Shown piece by piece: positions 8,407 to 17,299 of a stretch of 64,000 bases of DNA. The notes under the pieces are model-generated. The model was not told the DNA's origin. It searched no databases and saw only the letters and a program-made list of their open reading frames with translations. A program made the translations under genes and the position numbers. The stretch is taken from NCBI RefSeq assembly GCF_003991195.1, contig NZ_RCWL01000003.1, positions 372,001 through 436,000 on the forward strand. The letters are read 5' to 3'. Each line of letters starts with the position of its first letter. Within the stretch, counting starts at the first letter, position 1. Source of the stretch: Gynurincola endophyticus (GTDB lineage: Bacteria; Bacteroidota; Bacteroidia; Chitinophagales; Chitinophagaceae).

Positions 8407-9354
8407 TTAAAGTTTGTCTTTCAGCTTTTCCCAGATTTCAGGAATTCGTTTTATCCATACAAGTTCTTTCTTTTTTGAAAGTGCATCTTCAGCAGGATAG
8501 CCAAAATAGGTTTTGTTGCCTGCAAGAGAGGATGGTACGCCGCTTTGCGCCAACACCACAGCGTTTTCACCGATGGTTAAAGTTTTAGACACGCCAACCT
8601 GGCCCCATAAAACAACACCGTCTTCCAGCGTTGTAGCCCCTGCTATTCCTACCTGTGCGGCAATTAAACAGTTCTTGCCAATAACCGTATCGTGACCAAT
8701 ATGAACCATATTATCGAATTTAGAACCACGTCCGATCACCGTGTTATGAGTTACGCCACGATCGATGGTGCAACCCGCACCGATCTCAACATCATCTTCA
8801 ATAATCACACCTCCGCATGATTCCATGCGTTTATACCAGACCGACCTGTTCTTTTTGGTATTATAATAGAAAGCGTCAGAGCCGATTATACTGCCTGCCT
8901 GAATCACTACATTATCACCTATGGTTACATGATCCATGATGGTAACGTTTGGGTGAATACGACAATTTTTCCCGATTACAACATTCTTTCCGATATACAC
9001 GTTCGGGGCAATATAAGATCCCTGGCCTACTACTAAGGTTGAACTCACTGGTTCCTTGGTTTCGGTAAAAGGTCTGAAGTGTTGAACAATTTTTAAATAA
9101 GCTTCAAACGGTTGATCAACAATAAACAATGTTTTATCGGGAGGGAAGGAGGTTGATTGGTTGATAATGATAAAGTCAGCATCAGATTGAATACATTTAT
9201 CATAATATTTGGGATGATCTACGAATACCAGATCACCCTTTTCTACTTTATGAATTTCATTAATGCCGGTTATTAAATCAGACTTATTACCTTCAATTGT
9301 TGCACCTAAAAAATCAGCCATCCAATCGACGGTGACAGGTTGTTCAAATTTCAT
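8407..9354 (-). CDS. LpxD-like UDP-3-O-acylglucosamine N-acyltransferase
   Basis: A 315-residue left-handed beta-helix acyltransferase. The N-terminal region (residues 1-105, FLGATIEGN..., GDLVFVDHPKYY) matches the LpxD uridine-binding domain. Many hexapeptide repeats follow (IAPNVYIGKNVVIGKNCRIHP...), then the expected VHIGHDTVIGKNCLIAAQVGIAG. The C-terminal helices are shorter than in E. coli LpxD (341 residues). Bacteroidota often carry a second LpxD-like paralogue in addition to the lipid A gene, so this may be either; no lpxA/C/B genes are nearby. It acts on a UDP-amino sugar at the cytoplasmic face. Confidence 0.8.
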   Translation of the reverse strand: MKFEQPVTVDWMADFLGATIEGNKSDLITGINEIHKVEKGDLVFVDHPKYYDKCIQSDADFIIINQSTSFPPDKTLFIVDQPFEAYLKIVQHFRPFTETKEPVSSTLVVGQGSYIAPNVYIGKNVVIGKNCRIHPNVTIMDHVTIGDNVVIQAGSIIGSDAFYYNTKKNRSVWYKRMESCGGVIIEDDVEIGAGCTIDRGVTHNTVIGRGSKFDNMVHIGHDTVIGKNCLIAAQVGIAGATTLEDGVVLWGQVGVSKTLTIGENAVVLAQSGVPSSLAGNKTYFGYPAEDALSKKKELVWIKRIPEIWEKLKDKL

Positions 9355-9385
9355 AAATGTATATTTTATTCACGTTCGTGCTAAG

Positions 9386-9393
9386 CAAAGGTA
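9386..9393 (-). promoter_or_regulatory. -7 element upstream of the LpxD-like gene
   Basis: TACCTTTG on the minus strand, about 31 nt upstream of the ATG at 9354. No good TTG is seen at the expected -33 distance, so this is a half-supported promoter. Confidence 0.4.
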
Positions 9394-9600
9394 ACGTTTT
9401 GTACCTCAGAAAGAGTGGTAAGAAAATGTTAGAATCGATTGTTTTTGAATATACTTTTATGCAAAGAAGCTACAGATTTCCACAACCCTTTAAAAAATGT
9501 GAATAAAAAATATGTAGAATTTTTTTTAGAAAGAAAAAATTATTTTTAATATTGTGTAGGGAAATTATTTTCCTGTACTTACTAACCCATCTACATAATA

Positions 9601-9631
9601 AATCTCCTGAGCATTCAGGAGGTTTTTTTTT
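9601..9631 (+). terminator. terminator/attenuator-like hairpin containing an AGGAGG sequence
   Basis: Stem CTCCTGA (9604-9610) / TCAGGAG (9615-9621), extendable by A-T pairs, loop GCAT, then nine T (9623-9631). It ends 4 nt before the rluE-like start codon. No plus-strand gene precedes it for 1.2 kb. The right arm carries AGGAGG, a perfect Shine-Dalgarno sequence 13 nt from the ATG. Confidence 0.75.
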
Positions 9632-9635
9632 GCCT

Positions 9636-10232
9636 ATGCATCGCTACTTTATTATTCACAAACCCTTCAATGTTTTATCTCAATTTACCAATGAAAACGG
9701 TAAGTTGTCACTGAAAGATTTCTTTGATGTTCCATCGGATGTTTATCCAGTTGGAAGGCTTGATTATGATAGCGAAGGTTTGTTGATTTTAACAAACGAC
9801 AAGCGTTTAAACTACCAATTGTTACACCCCTCCCGCCAGCATGAAAAAGAATATTGGGTTCAGGTGGAAGGTAATGTTGCTGACAAAGACCTGGTACCTT
9901 TATTGAAAGGCGTTGAGATTAACATAAACGGTAAAAAGTATAAAACATTGCCCGCAAAAGCATCTGTACTGGATGCTTATGAAACGATTCCTGCTCGTAA
10001 TCCACCCATAAGATTTAGAAAGTCGGTACCTGATACCTGGATTCGGGTAATCATTACAGAAGGTAAAAACAGACAGGTTCGGAAAATGACCGCATCTATA
10101 GGTTTTCCTACTTTACGATTAATCAGATACCGGATAGAACGATTAACTTTAGATGGTTTGTTAAGTGGTGAAATGAGAGAACTTTCCTTAGGCGAAATTC
10201 AGTCTTTGCTCTTTTCACGACGTCAGATGTAG
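9636..10232 (+). CDS. RluE/RsuA-family pseudouridine synthase
   Basis: A 198-residue rRNA pseudouridine synthase. The catalytic aspartate lies in GRLDYDSEGLLILTND (about residues 43-58). N-terminal YFIIHKPFNVLSQFT and C-terminal ITEGKNRQVRKMTASIGFPTLRLIRYRI are diagnostic of the RsuA/RluE branch. There is no S4 domain, matching RluE, which modifies 23S rRNA. The start is ATG 9636; the longer open frame upstream would run through a terminator hairpin and does not look like protein. Name at the RluE level is by similarity of length and motifs. Confidence 0.85.
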   Translation: MHRYFIIHKPFNVLSQFTNENGKLSLKDFFDVPSDVYPVGRLDYDSEGLLILTNDKRLNYQLLHPSRQHEKEYWVQVEGNVADKDLVPLLKGVEININGKKYKTLPAKASVLDAYETIPARNPPIRFRKSVPDTWIRVIITEGKNRQVRKMTASIGFPTLRLIRYRIERLTLDGLLSGEMRELSLGEIQSLLFSRRQM

Positions 10233-10268
10233 TATTTTTTAATTACCTTGCTTTAAAATAATAAGTAT

Positions 10269-11144
10269 ATGCTAAAATCAATGACTGGTTTCGGAAGAGC
10301 TGAAGAAAGAGTAGGAGATAAAACTTTTTTAGTGGATATAAAATCATTGAATGGAAAGCAGTTCGAGCTGTCATTAAAAATGCCTGCGTTTTTAAAGCCG
10401 TTTGAATTTGAAATCAGAACTTTATTATCTGCCGAGCTGAAAAGAGGAACTGTTGATTGTACGATCAGCCTGAAAGAAAGCGGTGGTACAAAACCGGTTA
10501 GTATCAATACCGATCTGGCAAAAGCTTATTATAAACCAATCGCCGCTTTATCAAATGAATTAGGATTAGATCCATCTGCAATTCTCTCTACGCTTATTAA
10601 GCTTCCGGAAGTGATTACACCTACCGGCGAAACCCTGACTGACGATGAGTGGGAAAGCTTCAAAAAAGTGATTAAAACAGCTACAGATGACCTGAATGCA
10701 CATCGCAGCGAAGAGGGAAAAGTATTAGAAAACGATTTACTTACACGTATCAATAATATAGAAACTTTACAGGAAGAAATCAAAACATTAGAACCACTTC
10801 GTAAAGGAAAAATTAAAGATAATCTCACCAAATTACTCGAAGAAGGTGTTGGAAAAGAAAATTACGATACCAACCGTTTAGAGCAGGAGTTAATTTATTA
10901 TATTGAAAAAATTGACCTTTCAGAAGAACAGGTAAGATTAAAAAATCACTGCGACTATTTTAAGTCTATTTTGGATGAGACCGAAGAAAATAAAGGGAAA
11001 AAATTATCGTTCATTCTACAGGAAATCGGACGTGAAATCAATACGACCGGTGCAAAAGCCTATGATGCTACCATTCAAAAATGTGTAGTACAAATGAAAG
11101 ATGAATTAGAAAAAGCTAAAGAACAGATATTGAATGTTTTATAA
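10269..11144 (+). CDS. yicC: YicC-family endoribonuclease
   Basis: A 291-residue protein beginning MLKSMTGFGRAEERVGD, the signature of the YicC family, with VDIKSLNGKQFELSLKMP and a C-terminal helical part ending GAKAYDATIQKCVVQMKDELEKAKEQILNVL. E. coli YicC is an RNase implicated in small-RNA turnover. The family often neighbours gmk; that is not so here, where gldH begins 1 nt after the stop, implying an operon yicC-gldH-kinase-regulator. Length is typical. Confidence 0.92.
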   Translation: MLKSMTGFGRAEERVGDKTFLVDIKSLNGKQFELSLKMPAFLKPFEFEIRTLLSAELKRGTVDCTISLKESGGTKPVSINTDLAKAYYKPIAALSNELGLDPSAILSTLIKLPEVITPTGETLTDDEWESFKKVIKTATDDLNAHRSEEGKVLENDLLTRINNIETLQEEIKTLEPLRKGKIKDNLTKLLEEGVGKENYDTNRLEQELIYYIEKIDLSEEQVRLKNHCDYFKSILDETEENKGKKLSFILQEIGREINTTGAKAYDATIQKCVVQMKDELEKAKEQILNVL

Positions 11145-11145
11145 A

Positions 11146-11622
11146 ATGAAAAATATTTTTTTCGCCCTCTTATTAACTTCTTTTTGCGGACTTCTCAATA
11201 GTTGTCAAACAATTGATGTGTTTGAAAAAAACGTAGAAATCCCTAACTTTCAATGGTCAGGTAGCTTTCAACCGAGCATAAGCTTTGATGTGAAAGATAC
11301 CACCGCTTTCTATCATATTTATGCAGTCATTCGCCATACGGATGCTTATAAATACAAGAACCTCTGGTTAAATATTCAGTATCAGATTCCGGGTGAAGAT
11401 TCCGTAAGAAACTCAAAGGTAGAACTGATTCTGGGAGATGATGAAAAAGGGTGGACCGGGTCTGGAATGGATGATATTTTTGAACATAGAATCTTAATCG
11501 ACGCACAACCCGTTAAATTCGTAAAAGCAGGTAATTATACTTTTCAAATTGCTCAGATCATGCGTGAAGATCCATTGCTGAATGTAATGAATGCAGGTAT
11601 CAGAGTAGAAAAAATTCCTTAA
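11146..11622 (+). CDS. gldH: gliding motility lipoprotein GldH
   Basis: A 158-residue lipoprotein: signal peptide MKNIFFALLLTSFCGLLNSC with the lipobox cysteine at residue 20. The mature protein contains YHIYAVIRHTDAYKYKNLWLN, strongly reminiscent of GldH of Flavobacterium johnsoniae, and GSGMDDIFEHRI. GldH is required for gliding/type IX secretion function in flavobacteria. The start is ATG 11146, one base after the yicC stop. Conserved coupling of yicC-gldH supports the name. Whether the host actually glides cannot be told from this window. Confidence 0.88.
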   Translation: MKNIFFALLLTSFCGLLNSCQTIDVFEKNVEIPNFQWSGSFQPSISFDVKDTTAFYHIYAVIRHTDAYKYKNLWLNIQYQIPGEDSVRNSKVELILGDDEKGWTGSGMDDIFEHRILIDAQPVKFVKAGNYTFQIAQIMREDPLLNVMNAGIRVEKIP

Positions 11623-11624
11623 TA

Positions 11625-12602
11625 ATGTCGTTAGAAGAGAGAAAGAAGTTGATGAAAATCGGAGTAATGTACTGGTTTTTGTTAATCTACATTATTTCAG
11701 CCCTGGGATTCTGGTATTACTCTCTTGAAAGGCAAAATGTTCAAATGAAAAATTATCGTTTGAACGAACTGAAATTAGATGACCCGGCCTATATGGAAAA
11801 GGCAGACCGTGTAGAGGATGATCGCCGCCGCAAGAGTGCACAGTTTCTCGGAGAAGGTCTTACCTTTCTTGCTTTTATTCTCGTAGGTGCTGTATTTGTT
11901 TATAAGGCCATCCGAAAACAAATCACGCTGCAGGCACAACAGCAAAACTTTATGATGGCAATCACTCATGAGTTGAAAACTCCTATCGCTGTTGCCAAAT
12001 TAAACCTTGAAACTTTACTAAAAAGGCAGTTACCTGAAGAACAAAAACAGAAACTGCTCGATAACTCTCTAAGTGAAATAAACCGTCTGAATACACTCAC
12101 GAATAATATTCTGGTATCCGCTCAATTAGAGTCAAAAAGATATTCCCCTACCAAAGATGAGATAGACTTCAGTAACCTGGTTGATACATGTGTAGGTGGA
12201 TTTGAAACCAGATTTCCCGAAAGAGAATGGCATGTGGCAATTCATCAGGGGATAAATGTTACGGGCGACCAGCTATTGTTGCAGATTCTAATCAATAATC
12301 TGTTGGAAAACGCAATGAAATATTCTCCGAAAGACAGTGCGGTAACCTGCAATCTTAAAAAAGAGAATAATCAGGCTATTGTGGAGGTGATTGATGAAGG
12401 TCAGGGTATTCCGGATACAGAGAAAAAGAAAGTATTCACGAAGTTCTACAGAATCGGTAACGAAACCACCAGAACAGCCAAAGGAACCGGCCTGGGGCTC
12501 TTCCTTTGTCATAAAATTGCAAAAGATCATCGCGGCACCATCAGAATTAAAGATAATTCTCCAAGAGGTACTAACTTTACCATCACTTTACCTTTAGCGT
12601 AA
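11625..12602 (+). CDS. sensor histidine kinase
   Basis: A 325-residue membrane kinase. TM1 about residues 14-33, a short periplasmic loop of about 45 residues, TM2 about 78-95, a HisKA dimerisation domain with the phosphorylated His115 in AITHELKTPIAV, then HATPase_c with an N box (LINNLLENAMKYSP), DEGQGIP and GTGLGLFL. The small loop suggests sensing within or near the membrane. It starts 2 nt after gldH and is followed 5 nt later by its response regulator. The layout resembles the RprX/RprY-type pair of Bacteroides, but the identity of the signal is unknown. Confidence 0.93.
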   Translation: MSLEERKKLMKIGVMYWFLLIYIISALGFWYYSLERQNVQMKNYRLNELKLDDPAYMEKADRVEDDRRRKSAQFLGEGLTFLAFILVGAVFVYKAIRKQITLQAQQQNFMMAITHELKTPIAVAKLNLETLLKRQLPEEQKQKLLDNSLSEINRLNTLTNNILVSAQLESKRYSPTKDEIDFSNLVDTCVGGFETRFPEREWHVAIHQGINVTGDQLLLQILINNLLENAMKYSPKDSAVTCNLKKENNQAIVEVIDEGQGIPDTEKKKVFTKFYRIGNETTRTAKGTGLGLFLCHKIAKDHRGTIRIKDNSPRGTNFTITLPLA

Positions 12603-12607
12603 TAATT

Positions 12608-13309
12608 ATGAGTAAAAAGCCATCTATCTTATTAATAGAAGACGAAGAAAATTTGCATGAAGCATTGAAATTGAACCTCGAGTTGGAAGGCTACGAAGTT
12701 TCTTCAGCATTTAACGGAACGGAAGCGTTACAAAAAGTACAGGAAGAGTACTTTGATTTGTTAATTGTAGATGTAATGATCCCTGAAATAGATGGTATTA
12801 GCGTCATTGAAACTATACGTGTTCAACAAAACGAAGTACCGGTTTTAATACTGAGTGCTAAAAATACATCCTCCGATAGGGTATTGGGCCTCAAAAAAGG
12901 AGCAGATGACTATCTGACCAAACCCTTTAACCTGGAAGAGCTAATCTTACGTGTACAAAAGTTGATTAATAAGAACTTGAAAATGAATGACAAAGTAACT
13001 ATCGGAGATACTTATTCATTCGGAAGTAATTATATTGACTTCAAAGCACAGGAAGCTACTACCAAAAGCGGTGAGAAAATCCAGCTAAGTAAAAAAGAAT
13101 CAATGCTGTTAAAGCTGTTGATTGAAAATAAAAACGAAGTGGTGCCGCGAGAAAAAATCCTTCAAACGGTTTGGGGATACAACGTATATCCAACCACCCG
13201 AACCATCGATAACTTTATCCTTAGCTTCAGAAAATACTTTGAAGACGATAGCCGTAATCCCAAATATTTTCATTCGGTGCGTGGGGTGGGATACAAGTAT
13301 ACTGAATAA
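12608..13309 (+). CDS. OmpR-family response regulator
   Basis: A 233-residue DNA-binding regulator. Receiver domain 6-118 with acidic pocket (EDEE), phosphoacceptor D55 (LLIVDVMIPE), the conserved Thr/Ser position in ILSAKN and K105 (LTKPF). The winged-helix output domain about 135-232 ends RTIDNFILSFRKYFEDD...HSVRGVGYKYTE. It is paired with the preceding kinase and is the last gene of the yicC-gldH-kinase-regulator run. The stop lies 2 nt from the convergent batD stop, so no separate terminator fits between them. Confidence 0.94.
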   Translation: MSKKPSILLIEDEENLHEALKLNLELEGYEVSSAFNGTEALQKVQEEYFDLLIVDVMIPEIDGISVIETIRVQQNEVPVLILSAKNTSSDRVLGLKKGADDYLTKPFNLEELILRVQKLINKNLKMNDKVTIGDTYSFGSNYIDFKAQEATTKSGEKIQLSKKESMLLKLLIENKNEVVPREKILQTVWGYNVYPTTRTIDNFILSFRKYFEDDSRNPKYFHSVRGVGYKYTE

Positions 13310-13310
13310 G

Positions 13311-15005
13311 CTAAAGGCTCTGTGCTAACTTTTCAAAAGTCTGAAAATCCTGCCTGTTATCGGCAGTGCTGCCCAGTTGACTGAATCTACTGTATTGTGC
13401 CTTTGAATATAACTGAAGAATCTGTTCTTGCTGTAGCTGGTTAAACCCGCTCCCGGGTAAATAACTATCCAATGAGCGCTGGTTTAAAATCCGGATACCG
13501 TCTTTTTCTTCTATAATAGCCACAATATATTCCTGCAAGTTTTTGTAAAAGTTATGATAGTCGTTTTCCCAATAAGATTTTTTTACAGCATCAAATTGTA
13601 ACAGGCTTTTTGATATAGCTGCCTGACTAATCGTTTGCTGAACAACAACCGGTTTTTCAACTTTCTTTTTTCTGGAAACAAAGAATGCGATAACAAAAAT
13701 AACCGGGATTGCTAAAGCTGCCAGCCACCAGTTAAAGCCATTTGAAGCCTCTTCAATTGCTTCTCTGTTCTGAACCGCAGCAGGCAATACAGTAAGTTCA
13801 ATTTGTTCTGTACTGGTATGGAAGTACTGCTTTTTGTTAGGGTCGAAATAGCTGAATTCAATTGCCGGAATTGTTACCTTTCCTGCTTCTTTTACATAAA
13901 AAGGAATCACAAACTTTTTAGAACCCTGAAAAGGGTATTCTTCTTTTCTGTAATCGGTTTGTGTAGTACTCTGACTAACCGAAAGCTGATCGGGAACAGA
14001 CCATTCGGGTAAGTGCACCAGTGGTAAATTACCTTGTCCTTCAATAGTAACTTCTAATTGATTCAGATCTTCTGCATGTACCGTATGATTATTGACCGAC
14101 GCGTGAATTTTAAAGTTGCCTACTGCTCCATTAAAAGAGACGGGTTTGCCTTCAGACGGTAATGGCAATACTTTCACATTTAATTTGTTAGAACTAATAT
14201 TGGCTTTGTATAAAAAGTTTTCATACCTGTTTTGTTCGCGGGCTCTTCTTTGTAAAGGAATATTAGCTTCGATAGAAAGAGGCTCAATTGTCAACTCTCC
14301 TTCATGTAACGCAAAGAGATGAACAGAACGGATTTCGTTCATTGAATAGTCCTTGCCTTTATGTTGCACTACAACGGGGTCATAACGATATTGGGTGTAT
14401 TGGTCTTCCATGCTAAACCCGTTATAAGTAGCTAAACTTCCAATAGAATACTTCGCTTGCAGACGGGCATAAATTTTTATAGTAGAAAGCAGATTTTCTC
14501 CTACATAACAAGTGTTTTTATTAACCGACTGCACTAATTCGATGTTTTCTTTTACTTTCTTTTCGGGTGTTTCGTTATCACTTAATAATGAAACAGGTAC
14601 AGTCATCGCAGGATGATTACTTTTTCCGGTGCCTTTTAATACAGTTACCTGTATTGGTTGAGAGTTTACTGTAAAGCCGTCTACTACAGCTTGTGCCTTA
14701 GGAAAAACAAAGCTGCCGGTGATTAAAGGCCGAAGCGTAAAGGTTTTTGTAAATGTCAGAATCGGTTGACTATTATTAATATATTCTGTACGATAGCTTT
14801 GAAATTCATTGGTAATCTGAAACGAAAAATTATCCGGAATATCCAGTTTTGTGATTTCTTTTCCACCCTTGATCGTATATGAAATAATCAATTCTTCATC
14901 AAGTGTAATCGTTTTTTTTCTTACCTCACAAGTCATAGTAATGCCTTGCGCCCAGGTAAAGTGAACTGATAAAAACAAAACGAATAGGAGGATGTACTTT
15001 TTCAT
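13311..15005 (-). CDS. batD: BatD family protein
   Basis: A 564-residue envelope protein: signal peptide MKKYILLFVLFLSVHFTWAQ, beta-rich extracytoplasmic region with BatD features (EVRKKTITLDEELIISYTIKGG near the N-terminus, PLITGSFVFPKAQAVVDG, AGKVTIPAIEFSYFDP), a transmembrane segment at about 425-443, and a cytoplasmic helical tail. The Bat (Bacteroides aerotolerance) proteins usually sit in a moxR-DUF58-batA-batB-batC-batD cluster; none of the partners is visible here, so this is either a detached copy or a paralogue. An SDR gene ends 5 nt upstream in the same direction. Confidence 0.85.
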   Translation of the reverse strand: MKKYILLFVLFLSVHFTWAQGITMTCEVRKKTITLDEELIISYTIKGGKEITKLDIPDNFSFQITNEFQSYRTEYINNSQPILTFTKTFTLRPLITGSFVFPKAQAVVDGFTVNSQPIQVTVLKGTGKSNHPAMTVPVSLLSDNETPEKKVKENIELVQSVNKNTCYVGENLLSTIKIYARLQAKYSIGSLATYNGFSMEDQYTQYRYDPVVVQHKGKDYSMNEIRSVHLFALHEGELTIEPLSIEANIPLQRRAREQNRYENFLYKANISSNKLNVKVLPLPSEGKPVSFNGAVGNFKIHASVNNHTVHAEDLNQLEVTIEGQGNLPLVHLPEWSVPDQLSVSQSTTQTDYRKEEYPFQGSKKFVIPFYVKEAGKVTIPAIEFSYFDPNKKQYFHTSTEQIELTVLPAAVQNREAIEEASNGFNWWLAALAIPVIFVIAFFVSRKKKVEKPVVVQQTISQAAISKSLLQFDAVKKSYWENDYHNFYKNLQEYIVAIIEEKDGIRILNQRSLDSYLPGSGFNQLQQEQILQLYSKAQYSRFSQLGSTADNRQDFQTFEKLAQSL

Positions 15006-15010
15006 GATAA

Positions 15011-15712
15011 TTATAAATCGCCTAATTGTGGTCGTAATACTATTTCTTCAACACAAGCCTGTACTGATAACTTCGATGCACTGAAAATCATTTCAGCAAC
15101 ATCATCTGCCGTCATTAATCTTGATTCTTCCACTCCACTACCTTTCCATGAGTCAGTATATGCTGCTCCCGGGTAAACACCGGTTACTTTAATGCCTAAA
15201 GGCTTTAATTCTTCTCGTAGATTTTTGGTGAAGCCTGCCAGGGCAAACTTTGAAATTGAATAAGAGCCACCGTTGGCATAGGCTTGCAAAGAGGCAATCG
15301 AACACATGTTAAATATATGCCCGGATGATTGTTTTTCAAATGCAGGCATTAATGTACGAGTTAAATGATAAGCGCTGTATAAATTAGTATTAATCATGAA
15401 TTCAATCTGACCATCAGGTTCATTGTAAATAGCACCCGGCACATATGACCCTGCATTATTTACCAGGATATCTATTTTGTTAAATTCTTTTAAAATTTGT
15501 TTTCCAACATCGATCGTCGCTTTTTTATCAGAAAGATCAGCTGCATAGCTCGTTATATTCACTGTGTTCTCTTTCTGTAAGCGCTCTGTTGCAGCTGCCA
15601 GTTTTGAGGGAGTTTTGCTAATTAATATCAATTGATTTCCTTCGCGCGCAAAAGCGGAAGCAATCGCATATCCTAAGCCCGTAGAAGCCCCGGTAATCAC
15701 AACATTTTTCAT
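15011..15712 (-). CDS. short-chain dehydrogenase/reductase (SDR)
   Basis: A 233-residue classical SDR. TGASTGLGYAIA is the nucleotide-binding loop (residues 7-18), NNAG is present at about 86-89, and the catalytic Ser-Tyr-Lys set is seen in MCSIAS and YSISKFAL. The substrate cannot be deduced. The start is set at ATG 15712 (MKNVVITGAS); six more codons are open upstream but the Rossmann strand begins at once after this Met. It is probably co-transcribed with batD, whose start is 5 nt downstream. Confidence 0.88.
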   Translation of the reverse strand: MKNVVITGASTGLGYAIASAFAREGNQLILISKTPSKLAAATERLQKENTVNITSYAADLSDKKATIDVGKQILKEFNKIDILVNNAGSYVPGAIYNEPDGQIEFMINTNLYSAYHLTRTLMPAFEKQSSGHIFNMCSIASLQAYANGGSYSISKFALAGFTKNLREELKPLGIKVTGVYPGAAYTDSWKGSGVEESRLMTADDVAEMIFSASKLSVQACVEEIVLRPQLGDL

Positions 15713-15799
15713 ACAATTCACTTGATTCACTAAGATACAAAAAACGTATTACAAACCGGATTGATGTTTCTTTAACAATTACTGTCGTATCTTGCATTT

Positions 15800-16495
15800 A
15801 TGAGATACGAACATGTTTTTTTCGATTTGGATCACACTTTGTGGGATTTTGAAAGCAACGCGAAAAAAACCCTGGATGCGCTGTATAAAGACATGAACCT
15901 TGGTGCTAAGGGTGTGAGTGAGTTTGATGTTTTTTATAAACGATACTTAGTGCACAACGACAAGTTGTGGGAGAAATACCGGAATGGACAGATCCGTTCC
16001 GATGAATTACGCTGGAAGAGAATGTGGTACACGCTGTTAGACGATCGAATAGGAGATGAAAAGATGGCGAAAGAGATGGCTGCCTTCTTTTTGGAACATC
16101 TGCCGCAACGTAATATTTTATTTCCCTATACCACTGAAATTCTTACTTATCTGCAACAAAAAGGATATCACCTGCATCTGATTACAAATGGTTTTGAAGA
16201 TGTGCAATGGCATAAAATCAGAAATTCTTCTATTGATCATTTCTTTCAGCATGTGATTACTTCAGAAGCCAGTATGAGCTTAAAACCACATCCGGCTATT
16301 TTTCAGTATGCTATCAATAAAGCTGCAACCAGTTTTGAGAAAAGTATCATGATCGGCGATAATATCGAAGCAGATATTTTAGGAGCACATGGTGTGGGTA
16401 TGGATCAGGTTTTTGTAAACCATATAGGGCAGAATTCAACTTTTTCTCCTACTTATACGATCAGTCACCTGCGGCAATTAGAAGATATTTTATAA
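15800..16495 (+). CDS. YjjG-family HAD noncanonical pyrimidine nucleotidase
   Basis: A 231-residue HAD hydrolase. Motif I FFDLDHTLWDF (residues 7-17, nucleophile D9), motif II LITNGFED (about 134), motif III lysine in SLKPHPAIF, motif IV IGDNIEADILGA. DLDHTLWDFE and the helical cap match YjjG, a 5'-nucleotidase for noncanonical pyrimidine nucleotides. A TATCTTG sequence lies 5 nt before the ATG and may be a degenerate -7 element. Confidence 0.87.
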   Translation: MRYEHVFFDLDHTLWDFESNAKKTLDALYKDMNLGAKGVSEFDVFYKRYLVHNDKLWEKYRNGQIRSDELRWKRMWYTLLDDRIGDEKMAKEMAAFFLEHLPQRNILFPYTTEILTYLQQKGYHLHLITNGFEDVQWHKIRNSSIDHFFQHVITSEASMSLKPHPAIFQYAINKAATSFEKSIMIGDNIEADILGAHGVGMDQVFVNHIGQNSTFSPTYTISHLRQLEDIL

Positions 16496-16540
16496 ACCGT
16501 TTTCTGATAACTTTTAACGCTGTTATTACTTTTATAAAAA

Positions 16541-16572
16541 AAGCCTCCGCAATTTTGCGGAGGCTTTTTTAT
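16541..16572. terminator. bidirectional terminator between yjjG-like and psd genes
   Basis: Stem AAGCCTCCGC (16541-16550) / GCGGAGGCTT (16557-16566), with T runs on both strands (six T on plus; an A run at 16536-16542 gives T on minus). Confidence 0.9.
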
Positions 16573-16590
16573 CTATACAATAAGTTACGT

Positions 16591-17250
16591 TTACTTTAAT
16601 GTTGCCAGAATGGTGATACCACCTTTTACTACCTGGTTTAATTGCACATTTACTTCTGTGCCCAATGGTAAAAGTAAATCAACTCTGCTTCCGAATTTGA
16701 TAAAGCCTAATTCGTCATTTTGTTTCACTTTCTGATCAACCTGCAGGTAATTGATAATTCTTTTGGCGAGCGCACCGGCAATTTGTTTTACGAGAATTTC
16801 ACCTTTTGTGTTTTTAATCACAACAGAATGGCGTTCGTTTTCTGTAGATGATTTCGGGTGCCATGCTACCAGATATTTTCCTTTATGATATTTGTTATAA
16901 ACGACTTCTCCATCAACAGGACAATGGTTTTGGTGTACGTTTGCAGGACTCATAAACACTGAAATCTGCAAACATTGTGCTTTGAAATATTCATCATCAT
17001 AAACCTCTTCAATTACCACTACTTTACCGTCGGCAGGGCTGATCACCTTGCTTTCACCAAAAGTTTTGGTACGGTTTGGTATTCTGAAAAAAGAAATGAT
17101 GAAAAGAACTAATCCTAGTGTTGCAATAAAAATCAGCCAGCTCAACCATGGTAAAGTAGCGCTGATGAAATAGAATGATGCCAGGTTTATAATGGCAAAA
17201 ATGATAGTAGCAATTGCGATGCTTTTGTATCCTTCTCTATGGATTGTCAT
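16591..17250 (-). CDS. psd: phosphatidylserine decarboxylase proenzyme (short form)
   Basis: A 219-residue membrane enzyme making phosphatidylethanolamine. Two hydrophobic N-terminal segments (about 11-30 and 33-54) are followed by SPADGKVVVIEE, SVFMSPANVHQNHCPVDGEV and the C-terminal FGSRVDLLLP. In this short family the proenzyme is expected to self-cleave between G187 and S188, giving a pyruvoyl alpha subunit. Length fits the PSD-A type of Bacteroidota. It lies downstream of cdsA, so the CDP-diacylglycerol and PE steps are clustered; pssA is not in view. Confidence 0.93.
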   Translation of the reverse strand: MTIHREGYKSIAIATIIFAIINLASFYFISATLPWLSWLIFIATLGLVLFIISFFRIPNRTKTFGESKVISPADGKVVVIEEVYDDEYFKAQCLQISVFMSPANVHQNHCPVDGEVVYNKYHKGKYLVAWHPKSSTENERHSVVIKNTKGEILVKQIAGALAKRIINYLQVDQKVKQNDELGFIKFGSRVDLLLPLGTEVNVQLNQVVKGGITILATLK

Positions 17251-17299
17251 TATGAAAGTATTGCGTTTGAGCGAAGTTAAAAAAATATTAATAATTCTG

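Noticed and set aside
9552-9635. N-terminal extension of the rluE-like gene upstream of ATG 9636
   Set aside because: The stretch contains a perfect terminator hairpin with nine T, and the translated extension does not resemble a pseudouridine synthase N-terminus.
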